Part shown: positions 9,601 to 16,611 of the stretch, in pieces
Numbering within the stretch: the first letter of the stretch is position 1
How the letters are laid out: each line of letters begins with the position of its first letter
From: Mastigocoleus testarum BC008
GTDB taxonomy: Bacteria > Cyanobacteriota > Cyanobacteriia > Cyanobacteriales > Nostocaceae
NCBI RefSeq assembly: GCF_001456025.1
Contig: NZ_LMTZ01000158.1
Coordinates: 17,538 to 57,509, forward strand
Reading direction: 5' to 3'
Length of the DNA: 39,972 bases
The notes under the pieces: model-generated
Databases searched by the model: none
What the model was told of the DNA's origin: nothing
Seen by the model: only the letters and a program-made list of their open reading frames with translations
Position numbers and translations under genes: made by a program

Positions 9601-11879
9601 CTCAGCAACCTGATTTTTTATTACAAGGGGTACGTTTAGCAGAAGCAGAAGAAATTTACATCAAATATACCGATGAATTATCCGGTGATATTCAGGAATT
9701 TATCGAAACCTGTTTAGAAGCTCGACGATCGCAACAATTACAAATCCAGCGTCGTCAAAGAATCGTCAAAATTACCGCAGGTGCGATCGGGACATTGGGA
9801 ATAGTTGCTTGTATATTTGGTGGTGTCGCTTACCAACAATCCCAAAAAATTCGTCTCCAAGAAATTACAGCTTTAAATTCTTTGTCGGAAAACTTTGTAC
9901 TCTCAGATAAGTCCTTAGAAGCATTATTAACCAGCGTCAAAGCTAATCAACATCAGCAAGAACTGAGTTTTATTCCAGAAAAATTACGTCAAACCAGCGA
10001 AAATAATTTAAGTAGAGCACTAGCTTATCTTCAAGAACGCAATCGTTTAGAAGGACATGAATCTTGGGTTAGTGGGGTAAGTTTTTCCCCAGATGGTCAA
10101 ATTATCGCTTCTTCTGGTGCCGATAGAACTATCAAATTATGGCAAAGTAACGGTAAGTTAATTCGTAGCTTTGTTGCTGACGATGTTGCCACAATTAATA
10201 TTACTTTTTCCCCAGATGGTAAAATCGTAGCCTCTGCGGGTGCCGATGGAACCATTAAATTGTGGGATATTAACGGTAAATTATTGCAAACATTTACAGG
10301 TCACCAGAAAACAGTAAATAGCATTCAATTTTCTTCCGATAATAAAACCCTGATTTCTGCAAGCAGTGACCGCACCATCAAAATTTGGAATCGAGATGGA
10401 ATTTTGCTTGAGACTATATCCGGACATACCCAAGGAGTAAACGCAGCAATATTTTCACCAGACGGTAAAACCATTGCATCTGCTAGTGATGATGGAACCG
10501 TTAAACTGTGGGATTTAAACGGTAAATTACTGCAAACATTTACAGGACATACCAGCGGAGTCATTAGTGTTAACTTTAGTCCTAACAGTAAAAATATTGT
10601 ATCGAGCAGTAACGACAAAACTATTAAAATATGGAATCTTGCAGGTCAACTGCTAACAACAATTACAGGACATCAAGGTGGTGTCAGCAATGCAATTTTT
10701 ACCCCCGACGGTCAAGCAATAATTTCTGTGAGCGCCGATAAAACCATTAAATTATGGGATTTAAAAGGTTCTTTAATCGAAACCTTAAAAGGACATACCC
10801 ATGAAGTTAACAACTTAAGTTTGCATCCCAACGGTAAAACTTTAGCTACCGTCAGCGACGACCACACAGTCAGAATTTGGGAAATTGATAACCTACTGAT
10901 AAGAACCTTACGGGGACATACAGGTGAAGTTAACAACGTCAGTTTTACCCCAGACAACAAACAAATCATCTCCACCGGAGACGATCGCACCGCTAGAATT
11001 TGGAATCGTCAAGGAAAACTATTGCAAACATTAACATCTTCCATCCCTGATATTAGCAGTTTTGCCTTCAGCCCAGATCGGAAATTATCTGTGATTGGAA
11101 GAGCTAACGGTGCGATCGCAATCCAGAAAAATGATGGTAAAAGCCAATTAAAAACCTTAACAGCACACCAAGACCCGGTTATTAACATTAACTTTAGCCC
11201 CGACGGTAAAACCTTTGCTTCCGCAGCAGGTGACGGTACAGTTAAAATTTGGGATGTTGAAGGTCGCCTATTACATACCCTGAAAGGACATACAGGTTGG
11301 GTAACCCAAGTTAAATTTAGTCCCCAAGGAGATATGATTGCTTCGGCTGGAGCCGATAAAATTATTAAATTGTGGAGTAAAGAAGGAAAATTACTGAAAA
11401 CCTTAAAAGGTCATAAAAGTAGTGTTTGGTCATTAATTTTCCATCCCCAAACCGATATTATCGCCTCCGCAGGACAAGACCAAAACATTATTTTCTGGGA
11501 TCGCAACGGTAAAATTATTAAAACTCTCAAAGGACACCAAGGTTTAATAAATACCATCGATTTTTCCCCAGATGGTAAAATGCTTGCTTCAGCAAGTGAC
11601 GATGATACGATCAAAATTTGGGATTATCCCACAGGTCACTTACTCAAAACCATTACCGGACATAGCGGAAACGTCCGGGGAATTAACTTTAGTCCCAACA
11701 GTAAAATTTTGATTTCCGGAAGTAGCGATCGCACTATCAAATTGTGGAATTTAGCATCAATTATCGAAAATTCTGCAGAGCAACGGGATAAACTTCTAGA
11801 AAAGGGATGTTTGACGATAAAAAATTACCTCGAGAATAATCCGAATATTACCCCCGAAGATCGAGAAATTTGCCAGTAA
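6618..11879 (+). CDS. Caspase-like / nSTAND NTPase / WD40-repeat protein (paralogue 2)
   Basis: Protein of 1,753 residues, collinear with the upstream paralogue. Both begin with the same twelve residues (MSPLGIATSSST). Caspase dyad: His106 (FSGHG) and Cys157 (LDACHSG). nSTAND NTPase: Walker A G578-S585, Walker B ending at Asp669 (VLVVDQFEEL). Membrane segment about 1052-1072. Fourteen WD40 repeats are countable; the ninth is degenerate, with AIAIQKNDG in place of the usual W-containing strand. The C-terminal tail matches the paralogue in style (KNYLENNP...C). Differences from paralogue 1: it lacks the repeat-derived insertion after the caspase region, and it has a 48-bp tandem duplication (9330-9425) immediately before the palindromic element at 9423-9450. 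The two proteins are probably a tandem duplication that diverged, most freely in the linkers. Function as a sensor-protease in regulated cell death is inferred from architecture. Confidence 0.93.
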   Translation: MSPLGIATSSSTHTSRTDQGKLWILLVGVNAYQDEKLPKLSYSAVDCQGLAEALAATEGRFTAKEVNIYHDSAPEKPTLGNTVACLEKITALVQPQDTILFYFSGHGILDLETNQAILCLTDTKKDNLLTTGLPLEKLLQSLTSSAAHQQLVWLDACHSGSINLISQSNPTPQFIQVLRRRAEKSKGFYALLSCDRGQQSWEFPELGHGVFTYYLIRGLQGEAADIQGAIDIDTLYRYVYHRTLQYIDKTNQFLRLINQQKRGKGETELFSEYSLQTPKRIVEGVGELILGYKQSEVKKNRQRQAVIVDGLPGSKSILSLTKLLSGIADFELHYLTCNGDNAADFRESIQDYLQINQVEHNRIENNYKLRSRQLEAGETVLLYLRGKIIQTPDGETVLLLGDRENNITLSRSWLRQQLRHSPFRQQIILLDCPEAEDLKNWVEDLELTPLQGQCLIAAASKKDDPEQFARTLLDTLSATSDPNGLSVAAWIAQLQISLVNSLPLHIWLSGVRGVIEIIPASRDLSGWEESEGFDLGICPYKGLRAFTETDAQYFFGRETLTQKIINQLNQQSFLAVVGASGSGKSSVARAGLIAQLRLGKQIPNSENWWVRTLIPGIKPLENLARVLQEEKNSISPPHLLLEGIQYLGVESFVYWLRSRPEPMVVLVVDQFEELFTLTADLEREKFLELLLGALEYAADKFKLVVTLRADFMAAGLEIPKLATLLQQSHILVPPQMHEDDYRQVIVKPAEQVGLQVEPELVEVLLQDLQHSAGDLPLLEFVLEQLWEYRSNGKLTLSAYQKQVGGISGALERKAQAVYDSLDPEGQACAKWIFLTLTQLGEGTEDTRRRVLKSDLKAKKYPPKLVEKTLQTLTAAKLIVVNLENNGFIGESRGTAPQSDSSENTEIHQDPDVETQHDKNLEIHQDPDAETQHDKNVETLHATSLQDIKQQVTVEVAHEVLIRRWSTLKWWLEENRSRLRLQRQIEQAAQLWKNNSQQPDFLLQGVRLAEAEEIYIKYTDELSGDIQEFIETCLEARRSQQLQIQRRQRIVKITAGAIGTLGIVACIFGGVAYQQSQKIRLQEITALNSLSENFVLSDKSLEALLTSVKANQHQQELSFIPEKLRQTSENNLSRALAYLQERNRLEGHESWVSGVSFSPDGQIIASSGADRTIKLWQSNGKLIRSFVADDVATINITFSPDGKIVASAGADGTIKLWDINGKLLQTFTGHQKTVNSIQFSSDNKTLISASSDRTIKIWNRDGILLETISGHTQGVNAAIFSPDGKTIASASDDGTVKLWDLNGKLLQTFTGHTSGVISVNFSPNSKNIVSSSNDKTIKIWNLAGQLLTTITGHQGGVSNAIFTPDGQAIISVSADKTIKLWDLKGSLIETLKGHTHEVNNLSLHPNGKTLATVSDDHTVRIWEIDNLLIRTLRGHTGEVNNVSFTPDNKQIISTGDDRTARIWNRQGKLLQTLTSSIPDISSFAFSPDRKLSVIGRANGAIAIQKNDGKSQLKTLTAHQDPVININFSPDGKTFASAAGDGTVKIWDVEGRLLHTLKGHTGWVTQVKFSPQGDMIASAGADKIIKLWSKEGKLLKTLKGHKSSVWSLIFHPQTDIIASAGQDQNIIFWDRNGKIIKTLKGHQGLINTIDFSPDGKMLASASDDDTIKIWDYPTGHLLKTITGHSGNVRGINFSPNSKILISGSSDRTIKLWNLASIIENSAEQRDKLLEKGCLTIKNYLENNPNITPEDREICQ
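9330..9425 (+). repeat. 48-bp tandem duplication inside paralogue 2
   Basis: Two 48-bp units (9330-9377 and 9378-9425) encode 16-residue repeats that start EIHQDPD and continue ETQHDKN. The few differences suggest a recent duplication. Each unit contains GTAGAGAC- or GCAGAAAC-like bases recalling the left arm of the adjacent palindrome. Confidence 0.85.
9423..9450. repeat. 28-bp palindrome inside coding sequence (paralogue 2)
   Basis: GTAGAGACGTTGCA followed by its reverse complement with one mismatch (TTTAC instead of TCTAC). It encodes V-E-T-L-H-A-T-S-L at residues 936-944, the same linker position as the palindrome in paralogue 1. Confidence 0.88.
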
Positions 11880-12037
11880 CGGATGAGATTGATAAGGAAT
11901 GAAGTAAACAAAAAATAAATAAAAAATTATTGTAAGGTGTGTTAGACGTACGATTATATTTCACCCATAACCGATAACCATTTGAGCCTCTAAGGTACTA
12001 TCGAATGGTGTAGCACAGGTAATAAGGTTAGGACATG

Positions 12038-12066
12038 TTTAACTTTTAACTTTTAACTTTTGACTT
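12038..12066. repeat. Short heptamer repeat upstream of the acetyltransferase
   Basis: TTTAACT-type 7-mers repeated about four times, ending a few bases before the ATG at 12073. This is an STRR of the kind common in heterocystous cyanobacteria. Confidence 0.65.
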
Positions 12067-12072
12067 GTAATT

Positions 12073-12711
12073 ATGTACGGAGCAGACCCCACAGACAAAC
12101 ATCCAATGAAGGGATTTCCCCAAATCTGCTTCATCAAAAATACTGTATCTAATCCTAAGATTATTATTGGTGATTACACTTATTACGACGACCCCGAAGA
12201 TTCAGAAAACTTTGAGCGCAACGTTCTTTATCATTATCCCTTCAGCGAAGACAAATTAATCATCGGCAAATTTTGCGCTTTAGCTAGAGGCGTAAAATTT
12301 ATCATGAACGGTGCTAATCATAAAATATCTGGATTCTCTACCTATCCCTTTCAAATTTTTGGTAATGGTTGGGAAAAAGTAACCCCTCAACCCCATGAAT
12401 ATCCTTTTAAAGGTGATACCGTAGTTGGTAACGATGTTTGGATCGGTTATGAGTCGGTAATTATGCCCGGTATAAAAATTGGCGATGGAGCAATTGTTGC
12501 TGCTAAATCAGTAGTTGTAAGTGATGTTCCACCCTACACTGTTGTTGGGGGAAATCCAGCCAAAGCAATCAGAAAACGGTTTAATGACGACGTTATCAAA
12601 ACATTACTAGAAATTGCTTGGTGGGACTGGAATATAGAGAAAATTTCCCAGAATTTAGAGAAAATCGTCGCTGCTGATATTGATGTTCTCAAATCCGTCG
12701 CTGATATTTGA
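12073..12711 (+). CDS. Vat/CatB-family hexapeptide acetyltransferase
   Basis: A 212-residue left-handed beta-helix acyltransferase of the xenobiotic acetyltransferase (Vat/CatB) group. It starts MYGADPTDKHP and continues through IGKFCALARGVKFIMNGANHK. His83 in NGANHK corresponds to the catalytic His of this family. The hexapeptide section is visible as VVGNDVWIGYESVIMPGIKIGDGAIVAAKSVV in segments, followed by the PYTVVGGNPAK turn. The length matches known Vat proteins. The family acetylates hydroxyl groups of streptogramin A or chloramphenicol; chromosomal environmental members often have unknown substrates, so a resistance role is only possible. The upstream spacer ends in an AACTTTT-type short tandem repeat just before the ATG. 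Confidence 0.88.
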   Translation: MYGADPTDKHPMKGFPQICFIKNTVSNPKIIIGDYTYYDDPEDSENFERNVLYHYPFSEDKLIIGKFCALARGVKFIMNGANHKISGFSTYPFQIFGNGWEKVTPQPHEYPFKGDTVVGNDVWIGYESVIMPGIKIGDGAIVAAKSVVVSDVPPYTVVGGNPAKAIRKRFNDDVIKTLLEIAWWDWNIEKISQNLEKIVAADIDVLKSVADI

Positions 12712-12772
12712 AATAATTATTTGCAGTTATTAACACTCCATCACCGAGTATATCGTACTACATTTGTGAAGA

Positions 12773-13642
12773 ATGAATATAAGAACGTTTCTATCACTCG
12801 CACTTGCACTCGGCGTATCTGCCTGCATTAGCTTGCAGGTCGCATTCAGTAGTAGCGCTCCGAAACCAGCAGCCGAGCCAAACTTCAAGGTTGTCTTGAC
12901 GTCCGAAGTCAATTGGGAGCCGCTCAACCCCGCCCGCGGTGACAAAAGCCCGATGGCTGGCACTCTCTGGGGCGATCGCACCGGTCCTGGACCATCAGGA
13001 TTTCTCCTTAAGCCAGTGGACGGCTTCAAGTCGCCACCTCATATTCACAATACTATTTACCGCGGAGTGGTCATTAGTGGCACCATCCACAATGACGATC
13101 CTAATGCCGAGGAAATGTATATGCCGACGGGTTCTTTCTGGACGCAGCCAGCCGGAGGTGTGCACATTACTGCAGCAAAAGGTAGTAACACCATAGCATA
13201 CATAGAAGTTGAGGATGCATTTGGAGTTCTTCCCCCTGAGGAGGCATTTTATAGTAAAGACAAGCCGATTAACGTGGACGCATCGAACATCGTTTGGATC
13301 GATCAGCCCGGAATGCAAGCCTCAGCCGATGGACCAAAGGTAGCTTTTCTTTGGGGTAACCCGCAGGACAATCAGTTGAATGGGACCCTTGTCAAACTAC
13401 CAGCTGAATTTACTGGAAAAATACGCAGCCACGGCTCGACATTTCGTGCTGTGGCGATCCAGGGTCGACCCAAGCACCGGGTTCCGGGCAAGATCGATGT
13501 CAAGACCATGGAGCCGGGAAGTTATTTCAGTTCCAAAGGAGAGTCAGTGCATCAGGTCTCGTGCGAAAGGGGAGAGGAGTGCATCATGTACGTGCGCATG
13601 AAAGGCAAGTTTGACGTCATTTCGACGCAGCCCAAGAAGTAG
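12773..13642 (+). CDS. DUF4437 double-cupin protein, probable lipoprotein
   Basis: A 289-residue protein with an N-terminal export signal (MNIRTFLSLALALGVSAC) ending in a lipobox-like VSAC at Cys18, so probably a membrane-anchored lipoprotein. The remainder resembles DUF4437 cupin proteins. A first cupin half contains SPPHIHN and YRGVVISGTIHN, with metal-ligand-type histidines and a glycine turn. A second half contains IRSHGSTFRAVAIQG. The substrate is unknown. Base composition is clearly different from the neighbours: for example, 39 of 60 bases in 12901-12960 are G or C, in a window that is otherwise around 40% GC. That points to recent horizontal acquisition, perhaps from a proteobacterium. 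It sits 61 bp after the acetyltransferase on the same strand. Confidence 0.82.
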   Translation: MNIRTFLSLALALGVSACISLQVAFSSSAPKPAAEPNFKVVLTSEVNWEPLNPARGDKSPMAGTLWGDRTGPGPSGFLLKPVDGFKSPPHIHNTIYRGVVISGTIHNDDPNAEEMYMPTGSFWTQPAGGVHITAAKGSNTIAYIEVEDAFGVLPPEEAFYSKDKPINVDASNIVWIDQPGMQASADGPKVAFLWGNPQDNQLNGTLVKLPAEFTGKIRSHGSTFRAVAIQGRPKHRVPGKIDVKTMEPGSYFSSKGESVHQVSCERGEECIMYVRMKGKFDVISTQPKK

Positions 13643-13700
13643 CCGCAACCGATTCGTGCAATCACTACATTACCAAAAAAACTAAATTGAGTGTAACAGC

Positions 13701-13742
13701 GAACATATTCAAAAAATTGATACATAGCAGTGTTTTTTGAAG
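13701..13742 (-). repeat. Dispersed ~41-bp repeat, copy 1
   Basis: The reverse complement of 13701-13741 matches 32183-32223 at 36 of 41 positions. It lies in the spacer between the DUF4437 gene and xisH. Confidence 0.75.
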
Positions 13743-13792
13743 TTGATATTAAATAATAAAGTAAAGCATAATCAGGATGAAGAGCATCCAAA

Positions 13793-14209
13793 ATGGCAAA
13801 AGACGTTTTCCATCAACAAGTTAAAAGTGCGTTAATCAAAGATGGATGGAAGATAACCCACGATCCCCTTACGATCCGCATAAGTGAAGCAGTCAAATTA
13901 CAAATTGACTTAGCAGCAGAAAGTGCGATCGCAGCAGAACGAGACTCCGAAAAAATTGCTGTAGAAATAAAAAGCTTTATAGGAGATTCAGATATTAGTG
14001 CATTTCATACAGCTTTGGGTCAATATCTTAATTATTTTCAAGCACTAGAAGAGCAAGAACCAGAGCGAATTGTTTATTTAGCTATTCCCATTGAAACTTA
14101 TCAGGATTTTTTTCAGCTTTCTTTTATCCAACGTTCTCTGAAACGTTACCAAGTCAAATTAATGATTTACGATCCTAAATTGGAGGAAATAAAGAAATGG
14201 ATAAGATAG
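13793..14209 (+). CDS. xisH: XisH-family protein
   Basis: A 138-residue protein matching the XisH family, named from the fdxN-element excision controlling factor of Anabaena. It begins MAKDVFHQQVKSALIKDGW and shows the family core: LQIDLAAES, then KIAVEIKSF, then FHTALGQYLNYFQAL. Asp39 and the Glu58-x-Lys60 pair fit a PD-(D/E)XK restriction-endonuclease-like fold, which is how XisH structures have been classified. The gene overlaps xisI by 13 bp, so the two are translationally coupled. No fdxN element or XisF recombinase is visible here, so this is an orphan pair; such pairs are abundant in Nostocales and their role outside fdxN excision is unclear. Confidence 0.93.
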   Translation: MAKDVFHQQVKSALIKDGWKITHDPLTIRISEAVKLQIDLAAESAIAAERDSEKIAVEIKSFIGDSDISAFHTALGQYLNYFQALEEQEPERIVYLAIPIETYQDFFQLSFIQRSLKRYQVKLMIYDPKLEEIKKWIR

Positions 14210-14532
14210 AACAATATCGACAATTTATCAAGGAAATCTTGACAGAACACGCCCAAATTTCAACTACTACTGATTCCGTAAAAGCGGAGTTAATATTTGA
14301 TTCCGAACATGACCATTATCAACTAGCCTATGTTGGTTGGCAAGGAGATAAACGAGTATTTGGTCCTGTAATGCACTTTGATATTCAAGATGGTAAAATT
14401 TGGATTCAATATAATGGTACAGAAGAATCTATAGCTAAAAGATTGGTAAATATGGGTGTGCCGAATTCAGATATAGTTTTGGGTTTTCATTCCTCTTTTA
14501 AGCGCCAATTTTCCCCTTATGCGGTTGGTTAA
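14197..14532 (+). CDS. xisI: XisI-family protein
   Basis: A 111-residue XisI-family protein. Typical features are MDKIEQYRQFIKEIL at the start, YQLAYVGWQGDKRVFG, a GKIWIQYNGTE strand, and the end GFHSSFKRQFSPYAVG. It starts inside the 3' end of xisH and is the usual partner of XisH. Together with XisF, these proteins were shown in Anabaena to be needed for fdxN-element excision. With no element nearby, a standalone nuclease-partner or defence/toxin-antitoxin-like role is possible but unproven. Confidence 0.93.
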   Translation: MDKIEQYRQFIKEILTEHAQISTTTDSVKAELIFDSEHDHYQLAYVGWQGDKRVFGPVMHFDIQDGKIWIQYNGTEESIAKRLVNMGVPNSDIVLGFHSSFKRQFSPYAVG

Positions 14533-14629
14533 AAATCTTTAGAATAATATTGATTATTTTCTAGGGAGATAATGAGAAGACTACTTGACCGGAAGAATAA
14601 TAGTCTTAGTCACAAATAAGTTTGAGAAT

Positions 14630-15148
14630 ATGCAATTTGAGCGAATTGAAACCGATAGATTAAAAGGTGAAAGAATATGCAATGAGCATTGGAAATTATT
14701 GCTTGAAATGACTTCTAATTTAGAAGTGATGGCGACATTGGGAGGAACTTTGAGCAAAGAAAAAGTAAAAGCAAAAATGAAATATAATTGCGAACAATGG
14801 GAAAATTATGGACATGGTCAATGGATATTCTGTGATAAGGAAACTGAAGTCTTTGTCGGACGTGGTGGTATCAGGAGGGTCGTCGTAAATAATCGGAAAG
14901 AAGTTGAACTTGGTTACGCACTGATGCCAGAATTTTGGGGAAAAGGTTTGGCGGTAGAAATAGGGGAAAAAGCCTTATCAATTGCATTTGATGAATTTTT
15001 TTATCCAAGCGTGGTTGCTTATACCTTAGTTACGAACAAAAAATCTGAAAGAGTAATGCAAAAAATTGGGTTTGTATTTGAGAAAAATATTATGCACGCT
15101 GACATCCCACATATTTTGTATAGGTATCAAAACCCCAATTTCAGCTAA
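14630..15148 (+). CDS. GNAT-family N-acetyltransferase (RimJ/RimL-like)
   Basis: A 172-residue protein from the ATG at 14630 (MQFERIETDRLKG), which matches the usual IETERL opening of RimJ/RimL-type GNATs. A TTG start at 14585 would add 15 residues with no family support. The acetyl-CoA-binding core is visible as VELGYALMPEFWGKGLAVEIGEKA, giving the Q/RxxGxG/A-like P-loop around WGKGLA, and a later VTNKKSERVMQKIGFVFE segment (the N.aS..v.eklGF motif). The family acetylates N-termini or small amines; the substrate here cannot be told. It lies about 100 bp after xisI on the same strand and 26 bp before the phosphatase gene. Confidence 0.85.
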   Translation: MQFERIETDRLKGERICNEHWKLLLEMTSNLEVMATLGGTLSKEKVKAKMKYNCEQWENYGHGQWIFCDKETEVFVGRGGIRRVVVNNRKEVELGYALMPEFWGKGLAVEIGEKALSIAFDEFFYPSVVAYTLVTNKKSERVMQKIGFVFEKNIMHADIPHILYRYQNPNFS

Positions 15149-15174
15149 TATTTTTCACACAATAACTCAATAGT

Positions 15175-15747
15175 ATGTACAAATTTGCTGCAGCTTCCCC
15201 AAAGGAAACTATTGTGTTTGGTTCTGCAAGACCTGGATACAGTAGTGACCGGGTGAATGAGTGGATTAAGTTTATGCAAGGTCAAAATATTAAACATGTT
15301 TGCTGTTTACTTTCCCAGACTCAACTCGATCGCTATTCAGATTTGCTTGGAATTTACCGACAGAAATTTGGAACGGACCGGGTTTGCTGGTCACCGATTG
15401 AGGATTTTCAACTCGCTGATCGCCAAACGTTAACCCAAGAAATATTACCGTTTTTGCCGAACTGCGATTATCGCCAAAATGAAAAAGTAGTAGTTCACTG
15501 CTCTGGGGGAATCGGACGCACGGGACATGTTTTAGCCGCATGGTTAGTCGCGCAACGGGGATTTTCTAATAAAACTGCAATTGAAACTGTGAGAAAAACT
15601 GGAAGAGATCCCTATGAAGCGGTATCTTTTGCTCTCCTTAAAGGTCGAAATCCAAAGAAAGTTATGGCAGAATTAAACGCACTTCTAGATTATTGTCGTG
15701 ATGCTACGGAAACTTACAGCCCAAAATTTATTGCGGATGGACAATGA
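15175..15747 (+). CDS. Cysteine-based protein phosphatase (dual-specificity/PTP-like)
   Basis: A 190-residue protein with the CX5R phosphatase signature VVHCSGGIGRTG (Cys109 nucleophile, Arg115). Asp77 in SPIEDFQLAD is in place to be the general acid. The domain otherwise resembles prokaryotic dual-specificity or cyclin-phosphatase-type enzymes: N-terminal GSARPGYSS, then IKHVCCLLSQTQLDRYSDLLGIY. The enzyme should dephosphorylate phospho-Tyr/Ser/Thr proteins or another phosphate ester. It is closely spaced with the upstream GNAT gene, so the two may be cotranscribed. Confidence 0.85.
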   Translation: MYKFAAASPKETIVFGSARPGYSSDRVNEWIKFMQGQNIKHVCCLLSQTQLDRYSDLLGIYRQKFGTDRVCWSPIEDFQLADRQTLTQEILPFLPNCDYRQNEKVVVHCSGGIGRTGHVLAAWLVAQRGFSNKTAIETVRKTGRDPYEAVSFALLKGRNPKKVMAELNALLDYCRDATETYSPKFIADGQ

Positions 15748-15778
15748 AACAATTATTCAAAATTATGATTTAGCTCAT

Positions 15779-15910
15779 CTAAGACAACAAAAACTTATAT
15801 TTAATTCTTGTTCGAATAACTAACCAATCTTCATATTGTTTTTCCATTACTTCTTCAGCAAGCCCTAATTAAATGCAGCGTGTTGTTGCTGATTAACCCA
15901 AGTAATTTTA
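15779..15910 (-). pseudogene. Decayed gene fragment
   Basis: The minus strand reads KITWVNQQQHAAFN, a stop, then after a one-frame shift LGLAEEV-MEKQYEDWLVIRTRIKYKFLLS and a stop. The protein-like character on both sides of one frameshift suggests the 3' remnant of a broken gene. The parent family is not recognised, and chance is possible. Confidence 0.3.
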
Positions 15911-15921
15911 CTTAACCAAAG

Positions 15922-16611
15922 CTACTTTATTGAATTGTGAATGAAATCCAAGAGTTCTCCAACAGTACAAGCCACAGGATCTGAATCACCGAAACTATTG
16001 CTAAACGACGGGGGATATCTCTTAACCGACCCCAATATATTATCTGGTATTTCAATGTCAAATTCTTCTTCCAACGCCATCGCAAGCTCAAAAGTATCAA
16101 GTTCATCAGCTCCCAAATCATTTGAGATATGAGCATTTAACTTAATTACATCTAAATCTACGGATAACTGCTCGCTGATTATATTTTGGACTTTAAAAAA
16201 GAGATCGGACATGCTTGTATCTCTTTTAGACTCGTTAAGTTTTCTAGCCAACTCAATCAAGCGATTTTGCTTTTGCTTTTCTGCTTGTGCTCTTTTTTGA
16301 TTTTCTTGTACGCTTTGTAGAGCTTCCTCAGCTTTTTGAGACTGTAAACGCTTGTAAGCAATGGCTTTCTCCTTTGCGATACGCGTTTTCAATACTTCGA
16401 TGTGAGAGTTAATAGTATCGCATGCAAAAGAGAATTCAAGCTTGTGCCCACTCTCGTGATAAATTTTTGTCGCAATCTTATAAACAATCTCATCACGTTT
16501 GGAAGTAAGAGAGTTCAACCCCTCCTCTGTAAATGGTACAGTATCATTTAGATAAGTACTGATTACTTGTTTCAGGATGTCTAGCTCATAGGCTTTATCA
16601 TCCATACTCAT
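15922..16611 (-). CDS. Coiled-coil protein with an acyl-carrier-like domain lacking the active serine
   Basis: A 229-residue protein. The first 65 residues are of unknown type. Residues about 68-128 are charged, Gln/Glu/Lys/Arg-rich and probably coiled coil. The C-terminus (about 134-229) is clearly acyl-carrier-protein-like: VQNIISEQLSVDLDVIKLNA, then NDLGADELDTFELAMALEEEFDIEIPD, ending TVGELLDFI. In a true ACP the sequence is GADSLD and the Ser carries phosphopantetheine; here it is Glu170 (codon GAA), so the domain cannot be loaded in the usual way. An additional 20-odd residues (KRYPPSFSNSFGDSDP) lie between the third helix region and TVGEL. It could be a structural or regulatory ACP mimic. 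It is transcribed against its neighbours on both sides. Confidence 0.8.
   Translation of the reverse strand: MSMDDKAYELDILKQVISTYLNDTVPFTEEGLNSLTSKRDEIVYKIATKIYHESGHKLEFSFACDTINSHIEVLKTRIAKEKAIAYKRLQSQKAEEALQSVQENQKRAQAEKQKQNRLIELARKLNESKRDTSMSDLFFKVQNIISEQLSVDLDVIKLNAHISNDLGADELDTFELAMALEEEFDIEIPDNILGSVKRYPPSFSNSFGDSDPVACTVGELLDFIHNSIK

Noticed and set aside
12730..13318. Frames antisense or out of frame to the DUF4437 gene
   Set aside because: Long alternative frames are expected in GC-rich DNA; the DUF4437 frame has the family motifs and signal peptide.
15738..15824. Short frame MDNETIIQNYDLAHL overlapping the phosphatase stop
   Set aside because: 28 codons only, and overlaps the decayed fragment on the other strand; no support.
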